Shown: in pieces, positions 26,595 to 33,290 of the stretch
How the letters are laid out: every line of letters starts with the position of its first letter
How positions within the stretch are numbered: position 1 is the stretch's first letter
From: Sphingomonas sp.
GTDB taxonomy: Bacteria > Pseudomonadota > Alphaproteobacteria > Sphingomonadales > Sphingomonadaceae
Direction: 5' to 3'
Assembly: GCF_029239295.1 (NCBI RefSeq)
Contig: NZ_JAQZBC010000021.1
Coordinates: 1 to 33,290, forward strand
DNA: 33,290 nucleotides
Notes under the pieces: model-generated
What the model saw: only the letters and a program-made list of their open reading frames with translations
The model's database searches: none
What the model was told of the DNA's origin: nothing
Translations under genes and position numbers: made by a program

Positions 26595-28424
26595 CTACAG
26601 CGACGCCGCCGAAGGATATCGCGTCTCGCCCTCACCACCCTTGCCGCGATGGCCGAGATGGTCGTTTCGGAATTCAAGAAACACTTCTTGATCCTTCAAT
26701 TCGTCCGACACCATGTGCCGGGCCGCATGCATGGCCTGCCCCCGCTTCAGGTCGGGAATCATTGGCGCAATGTAGATCCACCACATCTTGTAGAAAACGT
26801 CGCCAAGCTTCCGCTTGGTGGTGCCGCCGGGCACCAACTCGGGGAACAGCAGACGCTCACCCGCTGCGCGCATGGCGTCGACATAGCTAACGAAGCCCAG
26901 TCGGACGAGCTCGTCCGCGACGACGACCACGCGGCGCGCGGACCTGTTCTTGATCCGTCCGGTTTCGGTTTCGCGGATCAACAGATAGTGGATGCCGTGC
27001 CGCTCCTCGACATCCTCCAGCATCAACTTGCACAGCTCCTCACGACGCGCGCCCGTGTACCAGACCAACAGCAGCACGAAAAACAGGCCGTCGTGTATGA
27101 CGCTGTTGCCAGGCTTCAGCCTGTCACGCGTACCGGCGCAACCGGTCCACGGCGCTAGCTTGAATATCGCCTCACCCTGTTCCCGCGTGTAGCGCTTCCG
27201 GGCTTCGCGTTCGTTTTCGTCGATCTCCGTGGTAAACAGCGCGAAATCGATGACGGGCGCGGCGTCGACATGGCTACGCATGAAGGTGTGTATCTGCGCC
27301 AGCTTGTTGAAGTGCTTGTTGGTGGTGCCTGTCGAAAAGCCGATCTCGTCCGCTTGGAGCTTACCCGACGCCACATCCTCAACCGCCAGCTTCACGGCTT
27401 CGGCAAGTGTCTGCTCCGGCACGCGATCACGGGGCGACTTGCCGTAATGGATCGGCAGCTTGTCGAAATAGCCGTCCAGCGTGAGGATATCCGCCTTGGT
27501 CACCTTCCATAGCGGCGTCCCCGGCGCCAACGATTTCTGCAGCAAAGTCGCTGCCCAACGAATTTGCCGAAGCGTCTGCTCGCCGACACTATCCTTAGCC
27601 CGTTTGCCATCGCGCCGATGATCGAGAAGCCTCGGGGTTTCCGCGATCATCCGCTCGGCCGCCTCGATCGGACCACAGCGCATCCAGTCATCCGGGACAT
27701 TGGAAACGGCGACGACCGCCGGCGCCGCTATGTCGTTGGCCGGCGCAAGGACAGCTGATGATCGTGGCGAGGACACCGCCATATCGACCGGGTGAACCAA
27801 GCTGCGCAATTGCTGCTCCGCATCGGCGTAGACGTCGCGATAGGCCGGATAAAGCGCAAGCTCGACTGCCCATCGCCAACGGTCATCAACCTCAAAGCCG
27901 GCCGCAGCGATGTGCCGGTCGATCTCCTCCCGGCGGATCGGACTCACACCCTTGGTCTCGCGCAAGGCGATGATCGTTTGCAGATCGGCGATGCGCTGAT
28001 TTGGCCAGCCCTCGGCCTCCAACTTCTTCTTCTCCTCCGGCAGGAACGACATATGTCCGCCCAGCGATGTAAGGCGCTGAAAATAGTCGATGAAGGCCCG
28101 ATTGGTGGCCGAGTGATACTCGGCATCATAGGGCGTGGCACGCTGCTCGGTGCACACCTCAGCCAAGCGTTCCCCGTACATCGCCTTTGCGATCGCCTGG
28201 AGTGCGCGCTCGGTCAGGCCGCGCCCCTCCCGGATCTTTTCGTTCAGCATGGTCACCACCCGATCATAGGACGCGGTCAACACCGCGCCCCGGTTACGCG
28301 CCTGCAGCCGGTCGGGGGTCCCGAGCGACAGACGAACATCAATGGGTTTAGTATGGGATGAATAATAGACCCGGCGCCACCAGAAAATATGGCCGCGGCG
28401 ATACACGTGCTGAATCGATGCCAA
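26595..28424 (-). CDS. Tyrosine recombinase (site-specific integrase 1)
   Basis: About 609 residues. Catalytic set of a phage-type integrase: Arg in YTGARREELCKL, a Lys strand near IKNRSARRVV, HAAR (H566, R569), H592 in LGHRG and the nucleophile Y603 in ETRYPSA six residues from the end. The N terminus (ASIQHVYRRGHIFWWRRV) looks like the DUF6538-type arm-binding segment. The chosen TTG start at 28424 has GAGGAG nine bases ahead; a GTG at 28469 in frame would add a tail of no clear character. The gene reads away from the tRNA fragment at 28526, so integrase and attachment site are adjacent as in integrative elements. It is the probable integrase of the element to the left. Long for the class. 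Confidence 0.9.
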   Translation of the reverse strand: MASIQHVYRRGHIFWWRRVYYSSHTKPIDVRLSLGTPDRLQARNRGAVLTASYDRVVTMLNEKIREGRGLTERALQAIAKAMYGERLAEVCTEQRATPYDAEYHSATNRAFIDYFQRLTSLGGHMSFLPEEKKKLEAEGWPNQRIADLQTIIALRETKGVSPIRREEIDRHIAAAGFEVDDRWRWAVELALYPAYRDVYADAEQQLRSLVHPVDMAVSSPRSSAVLAPANDIAAPAVVAVSNVPDDWMRCGPIEAAERMIAETPRLLDHRRDGKRAKDSVGEQTLRQIRWAATLLQKSLAPGTPLWKVTKADILTLDGYFDKLPIHYGKSPRDRVPEQTLAEAVKLAVEDVASGKLQADEIGFSTGTTNKHFNKLAQIHTFMRSHVDAAPVIDFALFTTEIDENEREARKRYTREQGEAIFKLAPWTGCAGTRDRLKPGNSVIHDGLFFVLLLVWYTGARREELCKLMLEDVEERHGIHYLLIRETETGRIKNRSARRVVVVADELVRLGFVSYVDAMRAAGERLLFPELVPGGTTKRKLGDVFYKMWWIYIAPMIPDLKRGQAMHAARHMVSDELKDQEVFLEFRNDHLGHRGKGGEGETRYPSAASL

Positions 28425-28484
28425 GGACGTTGATCTCCTCGGCCAGCCACATGGCACAGTCACCTGCACACGAGGGCTAAGCCG

Positions 28485-28502
28485 AACTGGTGTTAGCCAG
28501 TT
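28485..28502. promoter_or_regulatory. Inverted repeat between integrase 1 and att site
   Basis: AACTGG and CCAGTT face each other across six bases (28485-28502), about 60 bp upstream of the integrase 1 start. It could be an operator or recombination-factor site. Short, so weak. Confidence 0.3.
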
Positions 28503-28525
28503 AGATCAATCACTTAGCTGAGAAT

Positions 28526-28553
28526 TGGCTGGGGCGGCAGGATTCGAACCTGC
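28526..28553 (-). other. tRNA 3'-end fragment, attachment site
   Basis: Read on the minus strand, the 28 bases are a complete T arm (GCAGG-TTCGAAT-CCTGC), the acceptor 3' strand CGCCCCA, discriminator G and CCA. The implied 5' acceptor strand TGGGGCG suits tRNA-Gln. Upstream of the T arm (beyond 28553) nothing is tRNA-like, so this is not a gene but the duplicated 3' end left by integration into a tRNA. An intact tRNA on the minus strand would be expected to the right, beyond the window. Confidence 0.75.
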
Positions 28554-28615
28554 AACAATGCAAGACACCAATTCCCCTCTCGCAGGCGACATGCGTCTTG
28601 AAAACCGCAGCTCAC

Positions 28616-28649
28616 TGCTACAATCGATTGCTACAGCAACTGCTACAGC
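28616..28649 (+). repeat. Three TGCTAC repeats before integrase 2
   Basis: TGCTAC occurs at 28616, 28629 and 28641, spaced 13 and 12 bases; the last two share TGCTACAGC. They lie between the attachment fragment and the integrase start, where arm-type sites for integrase or excisionase are expected. The roughly 12-bp period hints at binding of repeated protomers. Confidence 0.5.
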
Positions 28650-28654
28650 GATCC

Positions 28655-30319
28655 ATGCTCACCAAGTATATGACCAAGCGTCCCGGCTCGTCGAAGTGGC
28701 AGCTCCGCGTTCCAGTGCCGAAGGATGTGCAGGCCGCCTATGGACGAAAGGTCGTGACGCAGTCGCTAGGGGTTGAAGACGAACTCGCGGCTACAGCCTT
28801 GGCGGTTCCGTTGGTCCAGCGCCTACATGCCCAATGGAACGCCCTCCGTGACGGGCAACCAGTTCCCGCCCTCACCTTAGGTGCCGACACCCTCTGCCCA
28901 TCGGCCCAGCCCTCTAACGCGCTGAGGCAGGAGATCGTCCGCTCGGCCTTCGAGCAGGTGCTGAAGGGGACAGCAGCAAAGCGAGCCGCAGCATTTTCTG
29001 ACGACCGCGATGGGTACGAGGCCGGCCGGGAGGCACGCCTCGACGCCCATCGCCGCCTGAGCGACGAGATCCAGTTCGGCCAGCTAGATCGCTTTGTAGA
29101 ACCGACTGCCAAGATGGCGGCCAACCGTGGCGTCGCCGTGGATCACGAGGCCCCATGGTTCATCGGCATGGTTCGAGACGTAGCCGTTGCGACCCTAGAT
29201 GCGCGGGGAGTTGGTAACCGGATCGACCAAGGAGAGGTCGATCCGCAACCATCTAGCACAGTCGTCACCGAGGCCTTCCGCGCTCGCCCGGAGACGGGCA
29301 CGAAAAACGTTGCCTTTTCGACGCTCGCCGACCAGTTCATGAAGTCTTGGATAGCCAACCGGTCATCCGACAAGGAAACGAACACCGAACAGCAGAAGCG
29401 CGCGACCCTCAAGCTCTTCGGAGGCTTCTTCGAGGATCGACCGATCACGCTCGTCACCGACGCCGATGCCGCTGAGTTCGCTGATACGCTGCGCATGTTC
29501 GACCCACATTGGGCTAGGTCACCCCAGGGCAGACGCCTGCCGTGGTCAAAACTTGTCGAACGCTACGGGGGCCAGAGCAGAGGGCTATCGGACGGCACGA
29601 TGAACCGTCACCTTCAGGTCCTGCAAGAAGTGTGGACTTGGGCAAAGAAGCGCGGCCTTTGCACTGGGAAGAACCCGTTTGAGGGCTTTCACAAGAAGCT
29701 CATCCCCGGCATGAACGTTAAGCCATACATCGCTTGGAAAGACGACGAGCTACGCCTGTTGTTGTCTCCCCCGCCTAAGCGATCGGACCTCACCGAGGTG
29801 ATGATTGTCGCCATGTATACCGGCATGAGGCTGAACGAAATAGCGTCGCTCACGTGGGGCCGCGTCCTGAGCAGTGATGAGGGAGGTTTCACGACCCCCT
29901 ACTTTCTGGTCGAAGATGCCAAGACGCTCGCTGGCAACCGCATGATCCCCGTGCACGCCGATCTTGGCTGGCTGCTACGCCGTGATCGCGGGAGTGACGA
30001 CGAGCGCCTGTGGCCTACCTTCAACGAGGAGGGGCGTGGTAGGAGGCCAGGCACTGACGCGGGCAAAGAGTTCACCCGCTTCAAGGCTGCCAAGGGCTTC
30101 ACCAGTCGAACAAAGGCATTCCACTCGTTCCGCAAGAACGTGACGAGGATTATGGAGCGCGCAGGTGTGCCCGAGAATGACTGGGCGCAAATCTTCGGCC
30201 ACGAGCGCGGCTTCACCTATCGGGTCTATAACCCGGATGGGATCGATATGCGGAGGCGTGCCGAGATTATCGGATTGATCAGCTACCCCGGCATCGACAT
30301 ACCGCACCCAGTCCGGTGA
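28655..30319 (+). CDS. Tyrosine recombinase (site-specific integrase 2)
   Basis: 554 residues from the ATG at 28655. The N terminus (RPGSSKWQLRVPVPKDVQAAYGRK) has the DUF6538-like arm-binding pattern. Catalytic residues: Arg in YTGMRLNEIASL, Lys in EDAKTLAGNR, HSFR (H490, R493), H516 in IFGHERG and a tyrosine at 522 or 525 (FTYRVYN). The protein integrates or excises an element by strand exchange at the attachment site 100 bp upstream. Unlike the left integrase, it reads away to the right, so it belongs to the right-hand element that holds the ATPase operon. An ATG at 28598 in frame would cross the TGCTAC repeats and is less likely. Confidence 0.92.
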   Translation: MLTKYMTKRPGSSKWQLRVPVPKDVQAAYGRKVVTQSLGVEDELAATALAVPLVQRLHAQWNALRDGQPVPALTLGADTLCPSAQPSNALRQEIVRSAFEQVLKGTAAKRAAAFSDDRDGYEAGREARLDAHRRLSDEIQFGQLDRFVEPTAKMAANRGVAVDHEAPWFIGMVRDVAVATLDARGVGNRIDQGEVDPQPSSTVVTEAFRARPETGTKNVAFSTLADQFMKSWIANRSSDKETNTEQQKRATLKLFGGFFEDRPITLVTDADAAEFADTLRMFDPHWARSPQGRRLPWSKLVERYGGQSRGLSDGTMNRHLQVLQEVWTWAKKRGLCTGKNPFEGFHKKLIPGMNVKPYIAWKDDELRLLLSPPPKRSDLTEVMIVAMYTGMRLNEIASLTWGRVLSSDEGGFTTPYFLVEDAKTLAGNRMIPVHADLGWLLRRDRGSDDERLWPTFNEEGRGRRPGTDAGKEFTRFKAAKGFTSRTKAFHSFRKNVTRIMERAGVPENDWAQIFGHERGFTYRVYNPDGIDMRRRAEIIGLISYPGIDIPHPVR

Positions 30320-30400
30320 AGAAGAACTTCACGTCCGAGATCCTGCCTCCCCGACCATTTCTTCAAAGGCGCAGTTTTCTGCGACTTCCCATAAGTCGCT

Positions 30401-30433
30401 GTGACACTTCGTGTGACATGAGGCGTGACACTT
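30401..30433 (+). repeat. Three GTGACA iterons with 12-bp period
   Basis: GTGACA starts at 30401, 30413 and 30425, exactly 12 bases apart; the first and third extend to GTGACACTT. They lie 82 bp after the integrase 2 stop and about 115 bp before the small ORF of the ATPase operon. Even spacing just over one helical turn suggests a protein bound on one face, either an operator of the operon or arm-type recombination sites. Confidence 0.55.
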
Positions 30434-30548
30434 GGAGGAGCGTGCGTCTCAGCTGACTGTAGAGGCAGTTCAAGGCTTGCACGTGACGTGCCGCAGGAAC
30501 ATTGACCCTTGATCCAGAGGGGTGCCATGAGTGTTTCTGGAGGGGCAA

Positions 30549-30728
30549 ATGAACCGTTCGCCGTCAGATGTCGCGCTCGCCGCGTTCAAGAAGCGATTGG
30601 AAGAGGATCCTGACGTGCCCTCATCGGTATCTGAAGCGCTTCCTACCGAGCTGCCTAGCGACGCTCAGATTGATTTGGCTCCCGTTCTTGCTGCTCTGAT
30701 TCAACTGGATCAAGATGAGAATAGTTGA
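30549..30728 (+). CDS. Small acidic protein preceding the SMC-like ATPase
   Basis: 59 residues, acidic, mostly helical, with a conserved-looking tail (IDLAPVLAALIQLDQDE). No known family. The ATG at 30549 has a strong GGAGGGG ribosome site. Its last 14 bases overlap the start of the ATPase gene (30715), a strong sign of coupling and equal supply. In two-gene defence or toxin-type loci a small partner often controls or recruits the ATPase; that is the likeliest kind of role, though nothing in the sequence proves it. Confidence 0.65.
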   Translation: MNRSPSDVALAAFKKRLEEDPDVPSSVSEALPTELPSDAQIDLAPVLAALIQLDQDENS

Positions 30729-33105
30729 ACTTCGAGCGCATAGTCTCAGGGGGATCCCCTCCTCGTGGCCTCCTGTTAAGGTGGGCGAGCGAGGCTTGGT
30801 CGTCTCAGGCGGCAATGGAGTGGGCAAAAGTTCGCTGATCGACGCGTTGGAGTTCGCACTCACCGGCACATCGAGCCTTTTCGCCACCGGGCGTCTCGGG
30901 GTTAGCTGGGCGTTGGGAGCGCCGCATGTTCGCGGCGGAGAGATGAAGGTTTCCTTGGTGATCACCGAAGGTCGCCAAACGTATGAACTTACGCCCGGCC
31001 AACCAGCCGATGCGCCGGTAGAGAAGTGGCGCGCGACGATGGCAGACTCCGGCTTTGTGCTGCGACGCCACATGCTGCTCAGCTTCGTGGACGCCCGGCC
31101 GCGGCACCGCTATGATCGGCTAGAGCCTTTCCTGAACCTGCGCCAATACCTCGGCTTGGAAGCCGCGCTTCAGCACGCCGCGGCGCGAGCCCGAATGGGT
31201 TCGACGACTGCGGAGACCCAACTTCGTGTCAAAGAGCAGTCGCTGCGGACGATCCTCTCGCTTGAAGAGGACCAGCCTATTGACGAAGGGACCTTGTTGA
31301 GCCGGGTGAATGCGGCGCTTGACGACGCTGCGTTGCCTCAGATCGCCAATGTCGCCGAAGTGCAGACCGCAGCAGAGGCTGTGAGGGCTGAACTTGGGGA
31401 CACCGCCGCCGACGGTCGCCTCGCGACGCTGCACGCCCTGAGGGGACAAGTTCAAAGGCTCGGCTTCGCGTCGGACTTAAGGCTTCTGCTAGAGGAAGTT
31501 GCGCTCCAAGTAGGGAACTTGAAAGCCGAGCTGGAGGACAGAGTCGGACCGGTAATCACCGAGTTCCTGATGTATGGACGGAACATAGTGGCCGAGCTTC
31601 AGCCATCGGAATGTCCATTATGCGAACAGGATGTAGCAGCGGACCAGCTGATAGAGCGGCTAAACGGTAGGATTAGCGCTGACCAACGTGTCACCGCCGT
31701 ACGCCAAGCTTTGAGCTCCGCTGTAGAGGCGGCGCAGAAGGGATCCAGAGCACTCGCGAGCGCCATGCAACAGTTCGCCACAGACTGGGCCGCTTGCATG
31801 CAATCGGACCTTCCAGCCGCCTACGGCTCAACCGTCGCGTTGATGCATGAAATGGCCGCGTTAGCAGCAACTCATGTAACCGCTGACGAAGCGAGGGAAC
31901 TTGCTGACCGGTTGAGTGCCACGGTCAGTACTCACCTTCCGGTAATTGAAGCTATTGAGAATGCGATCACTGCGGCTGACGGCGGAGCAAGGCGAACCAA
32001 GCTCCATGCGGCAAAGTCACTCCTCGGAAGCGCGATAGAAGACTGGCCCGCGCTTCAGCGCGCCAGACGTACGGCGAAGAGCACTCAAACGCGCGTTACA
32101 CTCGCCGATCGGCTATACGGACACGCGATCGAGGCACGGAAGGCAACGGTCCAGCTACTGCTGGATGAGGTAGCCGCCCTTGCAAACACCTATTATGCCG
32201 AACTTCATCCCGATGAGCGGATCGCCAACTCTAGACTGGTGATCCGCCCGAAGGAGGATGGTTCTGTGAACCTGTCCTCAGACTTTTATGGAAAAGATTC
32301 GCCACCTCTTCTTTTCTACAGCGAGTCTCACCTTGACACACTCGGAATATGTTACTTCCTAGCTCTACGCCGACGGGAGGCAGATGACAAACCAGCGTTC
32401 AAGCTCTTGCTTCTCGATGATGTGCTGCATTCTGTAGATTCTAAGCATCGGGCTCGCTTCGTTCAACTTCTTAAGGACCATTTTCACGATCACCAGCTCG
32501 TCGTAACAACTCATGACTCGATCTTCTATCAAATGCTGCGTCAGACGCTCGGAACTGCCGGTTACGCCTATCTCAGTTTGATGGACTGGGACGTGGAACG
32601 CGGGCCCCTTCGCGGTGACCCATCGACCGACCTCGATCGGATCATCGACCCCGAGCTGCGATCCACCAAGTCCAGCGAAGAGCTTGCTGGTGCAGGAGGT
32701 CGCTTGCTTGAATGGATGCTACGTGAAGCGACGGAAGCGCTTGAGGTGGCGATCCCCGCCCGCTTCAAGCGCCGACATGACATCGGGACGATGTGGCCCG
32801 CTCTTGCGAAAAAGCTCCGCAGCCAGCGTCACTTCATAGCCGCGCACCCGACCCTTGCGGAACGTGTCGAGCGCACTGGGTGGGTCAGGAATGAGGTTGG
32901 AGCTCATTACAACGAGCCTTCGGCGACGGTCGACGTGCACGAAGTGCGAGCGCATGCCAGCTGCCTAGCGGAACTGCATGCCGCGCTAACCTGCCAAAAC
33001 TGCGGAAGCTTCGTGTCTAAATTTGGCGATCATGACTGGCGCTGCCGTTGCGCAAAGACCGCATACTCTGCCGCTTCGGAATCGAAAGCAGCATCCTGCG
33101 AGTAG
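30715..33105 (+). CDS. Rad50/SMC-like ATPase with zinc hook, HEPN-like motif and zinc ribbon
   Basis: 796 residues. The Walker A motif is GGNGVGKS (32-39). Helical arms with a CPLC hook (300-303) follow, as in Rad50 and RloC. The returning half carries a signature-like SESHLDTLGICYFLA, the Walker B LLLLDD (564-569) with SVD after it, and the switch His in TTHD (H600). The last 170 residues are not ATPase: RNEVGAH (R725 to H731) fits the R-x(4-6)-H active-site pattern of HEPN RNases, and CQNC with CRC (C760, C763, C776, C778) makes a zinc ribbon. ATPases with such tails include anticodon nucleases and other phage-defence proteins. Here it follows a small ORF and an integrase on an element. Whether the HEPN-like motif is catalytic or structural is open. 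DNA repair is the alternative role. Confidence 0.8.
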   Translation: MRIVELRAHSLRGIPSSWPPVKVGERGLVVSGGNGVGKSSLIDALEFALTGTSSLFATGRLGVSWALGAPHVRGGEMKVSLVITEGRQTYELTPGQPADAPVEKWRATMADSGFVLRRHMLLSFVDARPRHRYDRLEPFLNLRQYLGLEAALQHAAARARMGSTTAETQLRVKEQSLRTILSLEEDQPIDEGTLLSRVNAALDDAALPQIANVAEVQTAAEAVRAELGDTAADGRLATLHALRGQVQRLGFASDLRLLLEEVALQVGNLKAELEDRVGPVITEFLMYGRNIVAELQPSECPLCEQDVAADQLIERLNGRISADQRVTAVRQALSSAVEAAQKGSRALASAMQQFATDWAACMQSDLPAAYGSTVALMHEMAALAATHVTADEARELADRLSATVSTHLPVIEAIENAITAADGGARRTKLHAAKSLLGSAIEDWPALQRARRTAKSTQTRVTLADRLYGHAIEARKATVQLLLDEVAALANTYYAELHPDERIANSRLVIRPKEDGSVNLSSDFYGKDSPPLLFYSESHLDTLGICYFLALRRREADDKPAFKLLLLDDVLHSVDSKHRARFVQLLKDHFHDHQLVVTTHDSIFYQMLRQTLGTAGYAYLSLMDWDVERGPLRGDPSTDLDRIIDPELRSTKSSEELAGAGGRLLEWMLREATEALEVAIPARFKRRHDIGTMWPALAKKLRSQRHFIAAHPTLAERVERTGWVRNEVGAHYNEPSATVDVHEVRAHASCLAELHAALTCQNCGSFVSKFGDHDWRCRCAKTAYSAASESKAASCE

Positions 33106-33193
33106 CAGCACTGGCGCTGCACCCCATTTAATCAGGAGAACGTAGTGCGAGCTGGTGGATGGCAGTTGCTCCCAGGCAGCCGGCGATAGGCAG

Positions 33194-33290
33194 GTAAGCG
33201 TGGCGTGAGGACCGCAGTTTATGCGGCTTGGGCTGTTGGCTGATCTGTCTGGGGCACCCAGTTCCACGGCATCAGCTCGTCCCAGCGGGT
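33194..33290 (-). mobile_element. IS66-family element, end (continues past the window)
   Basis: GTAAGCG at 33194 is the usual outer end of IS66 inverted repeats. Just inside it, a minus-strand frame ends at the TAA 33221-33219 with RWDELMPWNWVPQTDQP, the conserved C-terminal tail of the IS66 TnpC transposase. The gene enters from beyond the right edge. It lies 88 bp downstream of the ATPase gene, leaving that gene intact. Confidence 0.75.

Noticed and set aside
28525..28776. Plus-strand frame starting MAGAAGFEPATMQ across the tRNA fragment
   Set aside because: A well-known type of spurious translation of tRNA 3' ends; overlaps the attachment site and integrase start.
1..33290. CRISPR arrays, rRNA and complete tRNA genes
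   Set aside because: None seen; the only tRNA-like sequences are the 3'-end fragments at 83-99 and 28526-28553.

Overview
The window looks like accessory DNA from a sphingomonad-type alphaproteobacterium. The evidence is GC-rich DNA, a siderophore receptor followed by PepSY, small membrane and TonB genes, an ADC-like enzyme, and many IS remnants. This is a judgement from protein character; no database search was possible.

Layout. Positions 579-8620 hold a tightly coupled minus-strand operon: a SARP/BTAD-type regulator, an FAD oxidoreductase, an unknown protein, a polyprenyl diphosphate synthase, a saccharopine-dehydrogenase-like reductase and an acetoacetate-decarboxylase-like enzyme. It reads as an isoprenoid-derived natural product or lipid pathway with its own regulator and no visible prenyltransferase or terpene cyclase. 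Positions 8900-12100 are a graveyard: an IS481-type transposase remnant, one intact small TonB_C-like secreted protein, a frameshifted DUF499 ATPase remnant, a probable ABC-three-component (ABC-3C) remnant and the tail of an IS110-type transposase. Positions 12380-16503 hold a plus-strand iron-uptake operon (TonB-dependent siderophore receptor, PepSY membrane protein, small membrane protein, TonB) with overlapping start and stop codons. After an internally deleted IS3 copy (17456-17823), positions 17936-23700 carry a minus-strand mobilisation module: a MobA/MobL relaxase, three uncharacterised ORFs and an orphan MbcA/ParS/Xre-type antitoxin. A perfect hairpin upstream of the relaxase is a good oriT candidate. 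An M28 peptidase (24586-25905) and a tyrosine recombinase (26595-28424, minus) follow.

At 28526-28553 lies the 3' end of a tRNA gene (T arm, acceptor strand, CCA; most like tRNA-Gln) with no tRNA body. Its terminal 17 bases recur at 83-99. This suggests two integrative elements in tandem at one tRNA site. The left element would span about 83-28553 and carry the isoprenoid operon, siderophore operon, mobilisation genes and first integrase. The right element starts at 28526 and carries a second integrase (28655-30319), then a small acidic ORF overlapping a Rad50/SMC-like ATPase gene with a CPLC hook, HEPN-like C-terminal motif and zinc ribbon, a candidate defence operon. An IS66 element begins at 33194 and runs off the window.
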